Positions 1-9,446 are shown, counted from the first letter of the stretch. The stretch is DNA of 64,000 nt from Streptomyces sp. MUM 203J (GCF_022414595.1 NZ_JADWYO010000013.1:47021-111020); one strand, 5' to 3'. The notes: generated by a model not told the origin, from the sequence alone. Translations and numbers: made by a program.

Positions 1-2501
1 CGCTTGGAGCGGGTGGCGTGCTGGAGGCGGAACACCGTCTCGGGGTCGAACAGGTGCGGTTCGCCCTCGCGGCGCCACTGGTACTCGCCGCCGATCTCCA
101 GGGCCCGGTGGGCCGGGGCGATGCCGCTGGCCGGGTACGCCTTGGCGTGGCGGGCGGCGACCTCCTGGGCGACGACGTCGATACCGACACCGCCGATCTT
201 GCTGGAGGTGCCGTTGAAGTAGGTGTCGACGAAGTCCTGCTCCAGGCCGACGGCCTCGAAGACCTGGGCGCCGCGGTAGGAGGCGACGGTCGAGATGCCC
301 ATCTTCGACATGACCTTCAGCACGCCCTTGCCGAGGGCGTAGATGAGGTTGCGGATGGCCTTCTCGGGCTCGACGCCCTCGATGAACGTACCGGCGCGGA
401 CGAGGTCCTCGACGGACTCCATCGCCAGGTACGGGTTGACGGCGGCGGCGCCGTAGCCGATGAGGAGGGCCACGTGGTGGACCTCACGGACGTCGCCCGC
501 CTCGACCAGCAGGCCCACCTGGGTGCGCTGCTTGGTGCGGATGAGGTGGTGGTGGACGGCCGCCGTGAGCAGCAGGGACGGGATCGGGGCGTGCTCGGCG
601 TCGGAGTGCCGGTCGGACAGCACGATGAGGCGGGCGCCGTCCTCGATGGCCGCGTCGGCCTCGGCGCAGACCTCCCGGATGCGGGCCGCGAGGGTGTCGC
701 CGCCGCCGGAGACCCGGTAGAGGCCGGAGAGGGTGACGGCGGTCATGCCGGGCATGTCGCCGTCGGCGTTGACGTGGATGAGCTTGGCCAGCTCGTCGTT
801 GTCGATGACCGGGAACGGCAGGGTGACGCTGCGGCAGGACGCGGCGCCCGGGTCCAGCAGGTTGCCCTGCGGGCCGAGGGAGGAGATCAGCGAGGTGACG
901 AGCTCCTCGCGGATGGCGTCCAGCGGCGGGTTGGTGACCTGGGCGAACAGCTGGGTGAAGTAGTCGAAGAGCAGGCGGGGCCGCTCGGAGAGCGCGGCGA
1001 TCGGGGAGTCCGTGCCCATGGAGCCGATCGGCTCCGTGCCGGTGCGGGCCATCGGGGCGAGGATGACGCGCAGTTCCTCCTCGGTGTAGCCGAAGGTCTG
1101 CTGGCGGCGGGTGACCGAGGCGTGGGTGTGGACGATGTGCTCGCGCTCGGGCAGGTCCCCGAGTTCGATGATGCCGCTCTCCAGCCAGTCCTGATACGGC
1201 TGTTCGGAGGCGAGCTTCGCCTTGATCTCGTCGTCCTCGATGATGCGGTGCTCGGAGGTGTCGACGAGGAACATCCTGCCGGGCTGGAGGCGGCCCTTGC
1301 GGACGACCTTCGCGGGGTCGATGTCGAGGACGCCGACCTCGGAGGAGAGCACGACGAGTCCCTCGTCGGTGACCCAGTAGCGGCCGGGCCGCAGGCCGTT
1401 GCGGTCGAGGACGGCGCCGATCTGGGTGCCGTCGGTGAAGGTGACGCAGGCGGGGCCGTCCCAGGGCTCCATCATCGTGGAGTGGTACTGGTAGAAGGCT
1501 CGGCGGGCGGGGTCCATGGAGTCGTGGTTCTCCCACGCCTCGGGGACCATCATCAGCACGGCGTGCGGCAGTGAGCGCCCGCCGAGGTGGAGCAGCTCCA
1601 GGACCTCGTCGAAGGAGGCCGAGTCGGAGGCGTCCGGCGTGCAGACGGGGAAGACCCGGTCGAGGTTCGTGTCGTTCCCGAACAGGTCGGAGGCCAGCTG
1701 GGACTCGCGGGCGCGCATCCAGTTGCGGTTGCCCTTGACCGTGTTGATCTCGCCGTTGTGGGCGACGAAGCGGTACGGGTGGGCGAGCGGCCAGCTCGGG
1801 AAGGTGTTGGTGGAGAAGCGGGAGTGGACCAGGGCGACGGCGGTGGCGACCCGCCGGTCGGACAGGTCCGGGAAGAACGGCTCCAGCTGCCCGGTGGTGA
1901 GCATGCCCTTGTAGACGAGGGTGCGGGCGGAGAGCGACGGGAAGTAGACACCGGTCTCGCGCTCGGCGCGCTTGCGCAGCACGAACGCCTTGCGGTCCAG
2001 GCCGATGCCGGTGCTGACGCCGTCCGTGACGAACAGCTGACGGAAGACCGGCATGGTGGAGCGGGCGGTGGCGCCCAGCAGGTCCGGGGTGACCGGGACA
2101 TCACGCCAGCCGAGGACGGTGAGGCCCTCCTCGGTCGCGATCGTCTCGATCTGCGAGACGGCGGCGGTGCTCTCCTCGGCTCCGGTCTGCGGGAGGAAGG
2201 CGGTGCCGACGGCGTACGCACCGGCCTCGGGCAGCTCGAAACCGGCGACCTCGCGGAGGAAGGCGTCGGGGACCTGGAGGAGGATTCCGGCGCCGTCGCC
2301 GGAGTCGGGCTCGGAGCCGGTGGCGCCGCGGTGCTCCAGGTTGCGCAGTACGGTCAGCGCCTGCTCGACCAGCTCGTGGCTGGGCACACCGGTGAGGGTG
2401 GCCACCAGCCCGACGCCGCACGCGTCGTGTTCGTTGCGCGGGTCGTACATCCCCTGCGGGGCGGGGCGACCGTCCATGGGCGACCAGGCGTCGGAACGCA
2501 T
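1..2501 (-). CDS. gltB: Glutamate synthase (NADPH) large subunit, 3' end cut by window edge
   Basis: Large subunit of glutamate synthase, which transfers the glutamine amide to 2-oxoglutarate to make two glutamates in nitrogen assimilation. The visible part is about 833 codons and runs off base 1, so the C-terminal FMN and GXGXG domains are missing. ATG 2501 is preceded by a GGGAGA ribosome binding site. A 27-residue propeptide precedes DACGVG, whose Cys28 would become the N-terminal nucleophile of the class II glutamine amidotransferase domain. Typical motifs such as [12 protein letters not shown] and AHNGEINT follow. gltD would be expected beyond the edge. Family assignment is secure. Confidence 0.97.
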   Translation of the reverse strand, partial: MRSDAWSPMDGRPAPQGMYDPRNEHDACGVGLVATLTGVPSHELVEQALTVLRNLEHRGATGSEPDSGDGAGILLQVPDAFLREVAGFELPEAGAYAVGTAFLPQTGAEESTAAVSQIETIATEEGLTVLGWRDVPVTPDLLGATARSTMPVFRQLFVTDGVSTGIGLDRKAFVLRKRAERETGVYFPSLSARTLVYKGMLTTGQLEPFFPDLSDRRVATAVALVHSRFSTNTFPSWPLAHPYRFVAHNGEINTVKGNRNWMRARESQLASDLFGNDTNLDRVFPVCTPDASDSASFDEVLELLHLGGRSLPHAVLMMVPEAWENHDSMDPARRAFYQYHSTMMEPWDGPACVTFTDGTQIGAVLDRNGLRPGRYWVTDEGLVVLSSEVGVLDIDPAKVVRKGRLQPGRMFLVDTSEHRIIEDDEIKAKLASEQPYQDWLESGIIELGDLPEREHIVHTHASVTRRQQTFGYTEEELRVILAPMARTGTEPIGSMGTDSPIAALSERPRLLFDYFTQLFAQVTNPPLDAIREELVTSLISSLGPQGNLLDPGAASCRSVTLPFPVIDNDELAKLIHVNADGDMPGMTAVTLSGLYRVSGGGDTLAARIREVCAEADAAIEDGARLIVLSDRHSDAEHAPIPSLLLTAAVHHHLIRTKQRTQVGLLVEAGDVREVHHVALLIGYGAAAVNPYLAMESVEDLVRAGTFIEGVEPEKAIRNLIYALGKGVLKVMSKMGISTVASYRGAQVFEAVGLEQDFVDTYFNGTSSKIGGVGIDVVAQEVAARHAKAYPASGIAPAHRALEIGGEYQWRREGEPHLFDPETVFRLQHATRSK

Positions 2502-2576
2502 CGGCTCTCCCGTCGTCGTCGTGGCATGTGCAGGTGCCAGAGGGACGACGTTGGCCCTCCGCGAAATTTCGTGCAG

Positions 2577-2592
2577 GTTACATGATGGAACG
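2577..2592 (-). promoter_or_regulatory. Candidate GlnR half-box upstream of gltB
   Basis: GTTAC-N6-GAACG lies 76 bases upstream of the gltB start. The first pentamer fits the GlnR a-site fully and the second matches GaAAC in only three of five positions. Regulation of gltB by the nitrogen regulator GlnR would make biological sense but is inferred. Confidence 0.3.
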
Positions 2593-2929
2593 GTTCTCGG
2601 AAAATGGATAGTCCGTTCCAGCATGCGGACACCGCGCGGAGCGGCGCCCCTGGGTATGACAGATGTCCGACAGCAGTCCGACCGGTATCTGAGGGGGGAG
2701 GCAGCGCGCGTACGGGACGTGGATGACGTCCGCAGCCCTGCCGGCGGAATGCGGGCTTCATTGCCCGCGGCGCTTACGGCTCATGCCCCGGGATGAGGGA
2801 ATCGAAACCGTCGCGTAACGGCTACTTATGCAGCGACCCGCAAAGTGTCCCACCGTGCGGGCGATCCCGCCATTGGAGCTTCATCACAACGCGCGACCGC
2901 CGCCGCTGACTGCGACGACGGCCGCGCGT

Positions 2930-2950
2930 TGCCCGGCTTCCGGCCGGGCA
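2930..2950 (-). terminator. Hairpin terminator of the VIT-family gene
   Basis: TGCCCGGC and GCCGGGCA form an 8-bp perfect stem with a five-base loop, 26 bases past the stop codon of the minus-strand transporter gene. There is no U-tract, as is usual for Streptomyces terminators. Confidence 0.5.
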
Positions 2951-2975
2951 GCGGCCCCGAAGGACGCCTCCTCGG

Positions 2976-3704
2976 TCAGAGCACGGCTCCGAAGGCCGCG
3001 CCCAGGGCGTACGTGACAGCCGCAGCGGCCCCGCCGAGCGCCAGCTGCCGCAGCCCGCTGTACCACCAGGTGCGCGCGGTGACCCGGGCCACCAGCGCCC
3101 CGCAGCCGAACAGTCCGAGCAGCGCCAGCAGCACGGCGGGCCACAGGGCGGTGGCGCCCAGCAGATAGGGCAGCACGGGCAGCAGCGCGCCCAGTGCGAA
3201 CGAGCCGAACGAGGACGCGGCGGCGAGCAGCGGCGACGGCAGGTCGTCCGGGTCGATCCCCAGCTCCTCGCGCGCGTGGATCTCCAGCGCCTGCTCCGGA
3301 TCCCGCGACAGCTGCATGGCCACCTCGCGGGCGAGCGCGGGCTCGACGCCCCGCGCCGCGTACAGCGCGGCCAGCTCCTCCATCTCGTCCACCGGGTGCT
3401 TGCGCAGCTCGCGCCGCTCGACGTCCAGCTCAGCCTGGACCAGTTCACGCTGGGAGGCCACCGAGGTGTACTCGCCGGCGGCCATGGAGAACGCCCCGGC
3501 GGCGAGACCGGCGAGACCGGTGATGACGATGGCCTGCGGGGCGACCGCGCCGCCCGCGACACCGGTCATCAGCGCGAGGTTGGAGACCAGGCCGTCCATC
3601 GCGCCGAACACGGCGGGCCGCAGCCAGCCACCGCTCACATCGCGGTGCGTGTGGTTGTCGCGGTGCGCCGCGTGCAGCGTGGCCTCGGTCTCGATGATGG
3701 ACAC
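2976..3704 (-). CDS. VIT1/CCC1-family Fe(II)/Mn(II) transporter
   Basis: 242-residue integral membrane protein of the VIT1/CCC1 family, which moves ferrous iron or manganese out of the cytosol. The N-terminal membrane block (residues about 25-75) carries the family pattern GAMDGLVSNLALMTGVAGG and AAGEYTSVASQREL. An acidic hydrophilic middle rich in Glu/Asp matches the cytoplasmic metal-binding domain, and three further hydrophobic segments close the protein. GTG 3704 was chosen because GGGGAG sits seven bases upstream; an upstream ATG at 3755 lacks such a site. An iron-box-like sequence lies about 100 bases upstream, suggesting iron control. Confidence 0.9.
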   Translation of the reverse strand: MSIIETEATLHAAHRDNHTHRDVSGGWLRPAVFGAMDGLVSNLALMTGVAGGAVAPQAIVITGLAGLAAGAFSMAAGEYTSVASQRELVQAELDVERRELRKHPVDEMEELAALYAARGVEPALAREVAMQLSRDPEQALEIHAREELGIDPDDLPSPLLAAASSFGSFALGALLPVLPYLLGATALWPAVLLALLGLFGCGALVARVTARTWWYSGLRQLALGGAAAAVTYALGAAFGAVL

Positions 3705-3806
3705 AGCTCTCCCCTTGCATTCCCCGGACGGCACCCCCGTCCGGGCACCCCCCACGCCCTAGAAAATACGCTCGATGTAAGGGGCATGCCAGCAAGGCAG
3801 GCTTTA

Positions 3807-3825
3807 CTTACTAAGGCTGACCTGG
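3807..3825 (-). promoter_or_regulatory. Candidate DmdR/IdeR iron box
   Basis: Read on the minus strand, CCAGGTCAGCCTTAGTAAG matches the 19-bp DtxR/IdeR-type consensus TTAGGTTAGCCTAACCTAA at about 12 positions, including the core AGGTnAGCCT. It lies 103 bases upstream of the VIT-family transporter start and about 50 bases upstream of the divergent sugar kinase. Its position suits activation of iron removal at high iron, but function is inferred. Confidence 0.4.
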
Positions 3826-3873
3826 CCTTCTGTTCCTGAGTCCGTGGGCCGGTTCACGGGGGAGAATGCCCAT

Positions 3874-4785
3874 ATGACACCCACGACTCCTGCTCCCCGG
3901 GTCACCGTGCTCGGCAGCGCCAACATGGATCTCGTCGCCTTCGTGCGGCGCGCGCCCCGGCTCGGTGAGACCGTCCGGGGCCGGGAGTTCCGGACGGTAC
4001 CCGGCGGCAAGGGCGCGAACCAGGCGGTCGCCGCCGCGCGGGCCGGGGGCGAGGTGGCCATGATCGGGGCGGTCGGCTCGGACGGCTTCGGCGCGCGGCT
4101 GCGGGCCACGCTGGAGGAGTCGGGCGTGGACACCGCCCTGCTGCGGACCGTCGAGGGCCCGTCGGGCACGGCGCACATCGTGGTGGACGACGAGGGCGGC
4201 AACGCGATCGTGGTGGTCCCCGGCGCCAACTGCGCGGTCACCGGCCTGTCCCGTGCCGACGAGGAGCGGGTCGCCGTGTCCGACGTCCTGCTGCTCCAGC
4301 TGGAGCTGCCGCTGGACGTGGTGGTGGCCGGGGCGTCGGCGGCCCGGCGCCGCGGGGTGCGGACCGTCCTGACGCCCGCGCCCGCCCAGGACCTGCCGGG
4401 TGAGCTGCTCGCCGCGACGGATCTGCTGGTGCCCAACGAGCACGAGGCGGCCGAGCTGACCGGGGTGGCCGACCCCCTGGCGGCGGCGCAGGAGCTGCTG
4501 CGGGCGGTCCCGGAGGTGGTGGTGACGCTGGGCGCGTCCGGCTGCCTGTACGCGGCGCGGGGCGCGAGCCCCGTGACGGTGCCGGCCCGCCCGGCCCGTG
4601 CCCTCGACACGACGGCCGCAGGTGACACGTTCGTCGGCGCACTGTCGGTCGCCCTCGCGGAGGGCCGCCCGGTGCGGGACGCCCTGACCTGGGCCTCCAC
4701 GGCGGCCGCACTGGCGGTGGAGCGTCCCGGGGCGTCGTCCTCGATGCCGCACCGCGCGGAGATCGACGGGGCGGCGGCGCCGTGA
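3874..4785 (+). CDS. rbsK: PfkB-family carbohydrate kinase, ribokinase-like
   Basis: 303-residue sugar kinase of the PfkB/ribokinase family, phosphorylating a pentose or similar sugar with ATP. The N-terminal signature PGGKGANQAVAAARAGG and the C-terminal signature DTTAAGDTFVGAL, containing the catalytic Asp of GAGD-type motifs, are both present. ATG 3874 has GGGGGAG at a good distance; the in-frame GTG at 3844 does not. No ribose transport genes are adjacent, so the exact substrate is uncertain although the overall pattern is ribokinase. The gene converges on lgt. Confidence 0.88.
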   Translation: MTPTTPAPRVTVLGSANMDLVAFVRRAPRLGETVRGREFRTVPGGKGANQAVAAARAGGEVAMIGAVGSDGFGARLRATLEESGVDTALLRTVEGPSGTAHIVVDDEGGNAIVVVPGANCAVTGLSRADEERVAVSDVLLLQLELPLDVVVAGASAARRRGVRTVLTPAPAQDLPGELLAATDLLVPNEHEAAELTGVADPLAAAQELLRAVPEVVVTLGASGCLYAARGASPVTVPARPARALDTTAAGDTFVGALSVALAEGRPVRDALTWASTAAALAVERPGASSSMPHRAEIDGAAAP

Positions 4786-4841
4786 CGGAGGGCGGGGGCT
4801 CCGCCCCTGGAAACCGGTACCCCTGTCAGACCTGAGCCGCG

Positions 4842-4867
4842 CTCGTCCTCAACCGCCGGGCGGGCTG
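4842..4867 (-). repeat. Dispersed Streptomyces intergenic repeat, copy 1
   Basis: On the minus strand the 26-base element contains the core GCCCGNCCGGCGNTTGAGGA. It matches the copy at 9168-9193 at 23 of 26 positions. It lies just after the sugar kinase gene. The core is of a kind I recall seeing between genes in many Streptomyces genomes. Confidence 0.6.
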
Positions 4868-4969
4868 GAGTGCCGCCCCTCCCCGCACCGGAGGGGGTGG
4901 CCGACCGTCCCCGCCGGCCTTCAGGAAGCCGGACCGGAGCAGCGGCGTCCCCGGCCCCGGGAAGGGACG

Positions 4970-5001
4970 CCCGCCGTGCAGCGGCACTCGGGCACGGCGG
5001 G
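4970..5001 (-). terminator. Hairpin between the sugar kinase gene and lgt
   Basis: CCCGCCGTGC (4970-4979) pairs perfectly with GCACGGCGGG (4992-5001). It is placed 18 bases past the lgt stop in a convergent intergenic region and may work in both directions. Confidence 0.6.
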
Positions 5002-5019
5002 AAGAACCCGCCGCAGGCC

Positions 5020-5964
5020 CTACGACGACTTCTGCTTCGCCTCGGTGTCAGACGACGCCGCCTCGGCCTTGCCGCCCTCCTCGGCCTTGCCGTCCTTCTC
5101 GCCCGCGGGCCCCGCGGACTGTGCCGCCGCCCCGGCGACCGCGGCCGGTTCGACGACCTCCTCGCGCCCCGGCCGCAACCGCGCCGAGACCACGATGTAC
5201 GTCACCGCCAGCAGGAAGACGATCAGCGAGGTCCAGAAGTTGAGGCGCATCCCCAGGATGTGGTTCGCCTCGTCGACCCGCATGTACTCGATCCACGCGC
5301 GCCCCGAGCAGTAGGCGGCGACGTACAGGGCGAACGCCCGTCCGTGCCCGAGGGTGAAGCGGCGGTCGGCCCAGACGACCAGGAGCGCGACGCCGACGAC
5401 CCAGAGCGACTCGTACAGGAAGGTCGGGTGGTACGTCGCCTGGTCCAGGGTCTCCATCGGGCGGTTCGCCTCGTCGATGCGCAGACCCCAGGGAAGGTCG
5501 GTCGGCCGGCCGAACAGCTCCTGGTTGAACCAGTTGCCCCAGCGGCCGATGCCCTGCGCCAGGGCGATACCGGGGGCGATGGCGTCCGCGTACGCGGGCA
5601 GTGGGATGCCCCTGCGACGGCAGCCGATCCACGCGCCCACCGCGCCCAGCGCGATCGCGCCCCAGATGCCGAGCCCGCCCTCCCAGATCTTGAAGGCGTC
5701 GACCCAGTTCTTCCCCTCACCGAAGTACAGCTGGTAGTCGGTGATCACGTGGTAGAGCCGGCCGCCGACGAGCCCGAAGGGCACCGCCCAGACGGCGATG
5801 TCGGCGACGGTGCCGGCTCTGCCGCCCCGGGCGATCCAGCGCTTGTTGCCGAACCAGACGGCGACGAAGACACCGAGGATGATGCAGAAGGCGTAGCCGC
5901 GCAGGGGGACCGGTCCGAGGTAGAGGACACCGGTCGACGGGCTGGGAATGTAGGCAAGGTCCAT
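5020..5964 (-). CDS. lgt: Prolipoprotein diacylglyceryl transferase
   Basis: 314-residue membrane enzyme that transfers diacylglycerol from phosphatidylglycerol to the lipobox cysteine of prolipoproteins, the first step of lipoprotein maturation. Seven hydrophobic segments are visible. The Lgt signature GRWGNWFNQELFG lies in the middle and HPTFLYES follows. The last 50 or so residues are a charged Ala/Glu/Lys-rich tail beyond the usual core length. LspA, which acts next, is encoded at 41778-42338. The gene is followed by the anchored DsbA-like gene upstream and ends at a hairpin. Confidence 0.97.
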   Translation of the reverse strand: MDLAYIPSPSTGVLYLGPVPLRGYAFCIILGVFVAVWFGNKRWIARGGRAGTVADIAVWAVPFGLVGGRLYHVITDYQLYFGEGKNWVDAFKIWEGGLGIWGAIALGAVGAWIGCRRRGIPLPAYADAIAPGIALAQGIGRWGNWFNQELFGRPTDLPWGLRIDEANRPMETLDQATYHPTFLYESLWVVGVALLVVWADRRFTLGHGRAFALYVAAYCSGRAWIEYMRVDEANHILGMRLNFWTSLIVFLLAVTYIVVSARLRPGREEVVEPAAVAGAAAQSAGPAGEKDGKAEEGGKAEAASSDTEAKQKSS

Positions 5965-6037
5965 GGCAGAACCGACGCTACCTTGCCGGACGGATCAGAC
6001 GGCAGCCCGCCCGGCAAAGACTGCATAACGCTGCCCG

Positions 6038-6910
6038 TCAGCCCGCCGGGGTCGCCGCGGTGGGACCGGCGGTCGCGGTGGCCGTGGGGCCGCCGGTCGG
6101 CGGGGCGGTGACCGTGCCGGGCTGCTTGCCCTGGTTGGCCTCGGTGACCCACTTCTTCAGGTTCTCCGGGGAGATCTGCTCGTTCCCCTTCTGCGGGAAG
6201 ACCGACTCGCCGTTGAGCAGCACGGTCGGCGTGCCCCGGAAGCCGCCGCTGCGGAAGGCCTCGTTCGACTTGTCCACCCAGCTCTTGTGGGTGCCGTTGG
6301 TGACACAGCTGCGGAAGCCGGGGGTGTCGAGACCCTCCACCTGCCCGGCCAGCTCGAACAGCCGGTCGTCGTCGGCGAAGGCGTCGTCCAGCTCCTCGGG
6401 CTGGTTCGCGTAGAGGACGTCGTGGTACGGCAGGAAGAGCCCGGCGTCCTGGGCACAGGCCGAGGCGTTGGCGGCGTTCAGCGAGCCGCTGCCGCCGAGG
6501 TTGCCGTCGATGATCGTGGCGAGCCGGTAGTCGACCTTGGCCTGGCCCGAGTCCTCCAGCTCGTGGAGGGTGTCCTTGAAGTTGATCTCGAACGCGGCGC
6601 AGGCCGGGCAGCGGAAGTCCTCCCAGACGGTGATCGTGGAAGGGGCGTCGGACGCGCCGACCGGGATGATCAGCTGGTCATCACCGGTGGCGCCGGAGGG
6701 GGCCACGACCGGACCGGCCGTGTCGTCGCCGTCCCCGCCGGTGTTGGCGGCGATGACGCCGATCACTGCGGCGAGGCCGAGCACACCCACGACGGCCGCC
6801 GACACGAGCACCAGACGACGCCGTTTCTCCCGGGCCCGCTCCCGCTCGCGTTCCATCTGGAGCCGCTCCCGGGCGCTCCGCTTCCCCGCGCTGCTGTTCT
6901 TCTCGTTCAC
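6038..6910 (-). CDS. Membrane-anchored DsbA-family thioredoxin-fold protein
   Basis: 290-residue protein with a highly charged cytoplasmic N-terminus (Arg/Glu-rich, residues 1-33), one membrane helix (about 34-56) and an extracytoplasmic DsbA-like domain with the redox motif C101-P-A-C104. A cis-Pro loop is visible in GGFRGTPTVLLNG. A Pro/Thr/Ala-rich tail ends the protein. It probably acts in thiol-disulfide exchange on the outer face of the membrane. GTG 6910 was chosen because the charged N-terminus plus helix is the usual form; the ribosome binding site is weak. A similar protein is encoded at 33837-34673 (CPVC). Confidence 0.88.
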   Translation of the reverse strand: MNEKNSSAGKRSARERLQMERERERAREKRRRLVLVSAAVVGVLGLAAVIGVIAANTGGDGDDTAGPVVAPSGATGDDQLIIPVGASDAPSTITVWEDFRCPACAAFEINFKDTLHELEDSGQAKVDYRLATIIDGNLGGSGSLNAANASACAQDAGLFLPYHDVLYANQPEELDDAFADDDRLFELAGQVEGLDTPGFRSCVTNGTHKSWVDKSNEAFRSGGFRGTPTVLLNGESVFPQKGNEQISPENLKKWVTEANQGKQPGTVTAPPTGGPTATATAGPTAATPAG

Positions 6911-6924
6911 GCCCGGCAAACGAA

Positions 6925-6952
6925 CCGGGGAGGCACCGGCGTGCCTCCCCGG
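6925..6952 (-). terminator. Terminator of the trp operon
   Basis: CCGGGGAGGCAC and GTGCCTCCCCGG form a perfect 12-bp stem with a CGGC loop, 42 bases past the trpA stop and just upstream of the DsbA-like gene start. It probably separates the two transcripts. Confidence 0.75.
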
Positions 6953-6993
6953 ACCGACAACCACCCGTTCGAGCGACGAAACCCCGTGAGGGG

Positions 6994-7809
6994 TCAGGAG
7001 TCGCGTCGTACGCCCCGGGCGAGTTCGCCCGCCAGTTCCCGTACGGCGGCCAGCCCCGCCGCCGGGTCCCCGGCGTCCAGCAGCCGCTGGACGAACGCGG
7101 AGCCGACGATGACGCCGTCCGCGAAGGAGGCGACCTCGGCGGCCTGTGCGGCGTTCGACACGCCGAGCCCCACGCAGACCGGCAGGTCGGTGGTGGCGCG
7201 GGTGCGGCGCACCAGGTCCGCGGCCTGTTCGCCCACGGACTCCCGGGTGCCCGTGACGCCCATCAGGGACGCGGCGTACACGAACCCGGATCCGGCGGTG
7301 GTGATGGTGGCGAGCCGCTCGTCCCGGCTGCTGGGGGCGACGACGAAGACGGTGGCCAGGCCGTGCTTCTCGGCGTGCTCCCGCCACAGCGCGGACTCCT
7401 GGACCGGCAGGTCGGGCAGGATGCACCCGGCGCCGCCCGCCTCCGCGAGTTCGGCGGTGAAGCGTTCGACGCCGTACCGGTCGATGGGGTTCCAGTACGT
7501 CATGACGAGGACGGGCTTGCCGGTGGCCGTGTGCGCCTCGCGCACGGTCCGCATGACGTCCGCGATCTTGACGCCGCCGCGCAGGGCGATGTCGTCGGCG
7601 GTCTGGATGACGGGCCCGTCCAGGACGGGGTCGCTGTGCGGCAGCCCCACCTCGACGATGTCGGCGCCGCCGTCGAGGACCGCCTTGACGGCGGCGATCC
7701 CGCCGTCGACGGTCGGGAACCCGGCCGGCAGGTAGGCGATGAGCGCGGCCCGGTCCTCCGCCCTGGCCTTCGCCAGGGTGTCGCTCAGCAGCTGGATGTT
7801 TCCGCTCAC
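6994..7809 (-). CDS. trpA: Tryptophan synthase alpha subunit
   Basis: 271-residue TIM-barrel enzyme that cleaves indole-3-glycerol phosphate to indole and glyceraldehyde 3-phosphate. The conserved [17 protein letters not shown] region carries the catalytic Glu and Asp positions of the family, and the phosphate-binding Gly-rich loops near the C-terminus ([21 protein letters not shown]) are intact. The ATG overlaps the trpB stop by four bases, indicating translational coupling and 1:1 production with TrpB. It is the last gene of the run and is followed by a strong hairpin. Confidence 0.98.
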   Translation of the reverse strand: MSGNIQLLSDTLAKARAEDRAALIAYLPAGFPTVDGGIAAVKAVLDGGADIVEVGLPHSDPVLDGPVIQTADDIALRGGVKIADVMRTVREAHTATGKPVLVMTYWNPIDRYGVERFTAELAEAGGAGCILPDLPVQESALWREHAEKHGLATVFVVAPSSRDERLATITTAGSGFVYAASLMGVTGTRESVGEQAADLVRRTRATTDLPVCVGLGVSNAAQAAEVASFADGVIVGSAFVQRLLDAGDPAAGLAAVRELAGELARGVRRDS

Positions 7810-9056
7810 TTGGCGGCCTCCCCCGCGTCGTTTCCGTCGTACAGCCCGAAGTAGCGGGCGGCGGTGTCCATGTCCTTGTCGCCGCGTCCGGAGAGGTTGA
7901 CCACGAGGAGTCCCTCGGGGCCGAGTTCACGGCCGACCTCCAGGGCACCGGCGAGGGCGTGCGCCGACTCGATGGCCGGGATGATGCCCTCGGTGCGGGA
8001 CAGCAGCCGCAGCGCCTCCATGGCGGCGGCGTCGGTCACGGCCCGGTACTCGCCGCGCCCGCTGTCCTTGAGGTAGGCGTGCTCGGGCCCGATACCGGGG
8101 TAGTCCAGTCCGGCCGAGATCGAGTACGGCTCCGTGATCTGCCCCTCCTCGTCCTGGAGGACGTACGAGCGCGAGCCGTGCAGGATGCCGGGCTCGCCCG
8201 CCGTGAGCGTGGCGGCGTGCTCGCCGGTCTCGACGCCGTGCCCCGCCGGTTCGCAGCCGACCAGGCGGACGGAGGTGTCCGGGATGAACGCGTGGAACAG
8301 CCCGATGGCGTTGGAGCCGCCGCCGACACAGGCGATGGCGGCGTCGGGGAGCCGCCCGGCACGCTCCAGGATCTGGCGGCGGGCCTCGACGCCGATGACC
8401 CGGTGGAAGTCCCGGACCATGGCGGGGAACGGATGCGGCCCGGCGACGGTCCCGAACAGGTAGTGGGTGCTGTCGACGTTGGCGACCCAGTCGCGGAACG
8501 CCTCGTTGATGGCGTCCTTGAGGGTGCGGCTCCCCGACTTCACGGCGATGACCTCGGCCCCCAGCATCCGCATGCGGGCGACGTTGAGGGCCTGCCGCCG
8601 GGTGTCGATCTCGCCCATGTAGATGGTGCAGTCGAGCCCGAACAGCGCGCAGGCGGTCGCGGTGGCGACGCCGTGCTGCCCGGCGCCGGTCTCCGCGATG
8701 ACCCGCGTCTTGCCCATGCGACGGGTCAGCAGGGCCTGGCCCAGCACGTTGTTGATCTTGTGGGAGCCGGTGTGGTTGAGGTCCTCGCGCTTGAGGAACA
8801 CGCGGGCGCCGCCGGCGTGCTCCGCGAACCGCGGTACCTCCGTGAGGGCGCTGGGACGGCCGGTGTAGTGCACGAGCAGCGCGTCGAGTTCGGCGGCGAA
8901 GGCGGGGTCGGCCTTCGCCTTCTCGTACTCGACGGCGACCTCGTCGACGGCGGCGACGAGGGCCTCGGGGATGAACTTGCCGCCGAAGGCTCCGAAGTAG
9001 CCCTGGGCGTCGGGGGTCCGACCCTCCGGATCGGGAATGAAGAACTCGCTGGACAT
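7806..9056 (-). CDS. trpB: Tryptophan synthase beta subunit
   Basis: 416-residue PLP enzyme that condenses indole with serine to give tryptophan. The PLP lysine lies in [16 protein letters not shown] and the phosphate-binding loop is [10 protein letters not shown]. Length is normal for TrpB1. It follows trpM with about 110 bases between and overlaps trpA by four bases. An AGGAGCG-like ribosome binding site precedes ATG 9056. Confidence 0.98.
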   Translation of the reverse strand: MSSEFFIPDPEGRTPDAQGYFGAFGGKFIPEALVAAVDEVAVEYEKAKADPAFAAELDALLVHYTGRPSALTEVPRFAEHAGGARVFLKREDLNHTGSHKINNVLGQALLTRRMGKTRVIAETGAGQHGVATATACALFGLDCTIYMGEIDTRRQALNVARMRMLGAEVIAVKSGSRTLKDAINEAFRDWVANVDSTHYLFGTVAGPHPFPAMVRDFHRVIGVEARRQILERAGRLPDAAIACVGGGSNAIGLFHAFIPDTSVRLVGCEPAGHGVETGEHAATLTAGEPGILHGSRSYVLQDEEGQITEPYSISAGLDYPGIGPEHAYLKDSGRGEYRAVTDAAAMEALRLLSRTEGIIPAIESAHALAGALEVGRELGPEGLLVVNLSGRGDKDMDTAARYFGLYDGNDAGEAAK

Positions 9057-9166
9057 CAGCGGACGCTCCTATGCCAGGACGGTTCCTGGCCGCGGGTTGG
9101 CGGGTGGGCGGGTACACGTCCCCACGCCCCCTGGTCCCCCGCTCCTCACGAGCCGGAGGGGCTGAT

Positions 9167-9436
9167 TCAGCCCGTCCGGCGCTTGAGGACGGGCATCGAA
9201 GGCACGATGCCGGGGGTCCGGGGGCGGCGCCCCCGGTGACGGGAGGGGGCGGGGCGGGGAAGACGCACCCGCCATCGCATCCCGTTGACCTGCCCCGGCT
9301 CGTCCCCGATGACATACCGCACCCGCCGCCCGTGCACCCGCCGCGCGGGCGCCCGGCACCCGCGCGGGCGGCAGCCGCGCGCCAGCCGGGCATAGGCGGG
9401 CGGCGGCGCGGCGGCAGAACGGCAGGCGGCGGTCAT
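9167..9436 (-). CDS. trpM: Small tryptophan-operon protein TrpM (TrpX)
   Basis: 89-codon frame between trpC and trpB, starting 10 bases after the trpC stop. Arg-rich, with a central block RRVRYVIGDEPGQVNGMRWR that I take to be the conserved core. Streptomyces coelicolor has a short gene at this position, trpM (63 residues), reported to influence tryptophan biosynthesis and development. The last 8 residues (PVLKRRTG) plus the stop are encoded by a dispersed intergenic repeat (9168-9193), and a 19-base hairpin (9218-9236) also lies in the frame, so the C-terminus is probably not conserved. The real start may lie inside this frame. Confidence 0.65.
   Translation of the reverse strand: MTAACRSAAAPPPAYARLARGCRPRGCRAPARRVHGRRVRYVIGDEPGQVNGMRWRVRLPRPAPSRHRGRRPRTPGIVPSMPVLKRRTG
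9168..9193 (+). repeat. Dispersed Streptomyces intergenic repeat, copy 2
   Basis: Contains the core GCCCGNCCGGCGNTTGAGGA on the + strand and matches the copy at 4842-4867 (opposite strand) at 23 of 26 positions. A GC-rich hairpin, CCGGGGGC/GCCCCCGG at 9218-9236, lies beside it and may be part of the same composite element. The repeat supplies the 3' end of the trpM frame. Confidence 0.6.
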
Positions 9437-9446
9437 GGCGCGGCGC

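Larger units (their letters stand above)
2502..2975. other. Intergenic region upstream of gltB, with a GlnR-like site
   Basis: 474 bases between the gltB start and the stop of the VIT gene. No convincing gene is seen. At 2577-2592 the + strand reads GTTAC, six bases, GAACG, which resembles half of the actinobacterial GlnR box (gTnAC-n6-GaAAC), although a second pair is not clear. The AT-richer stretch around 2560-2625 is the likely gltB promoter zone. A hairpin at 2930-2950 is listed separately. Confidence 0.4.

Noticed and set aside
18..1574. 518-codon plus-strand open frame
   Set aside because: It is antisense to gltB, whose minus-strand protein matches a known family throughout. Valine/aspartate/glycine-rich mirror translation is typical of shadows in GC-rich DNA.
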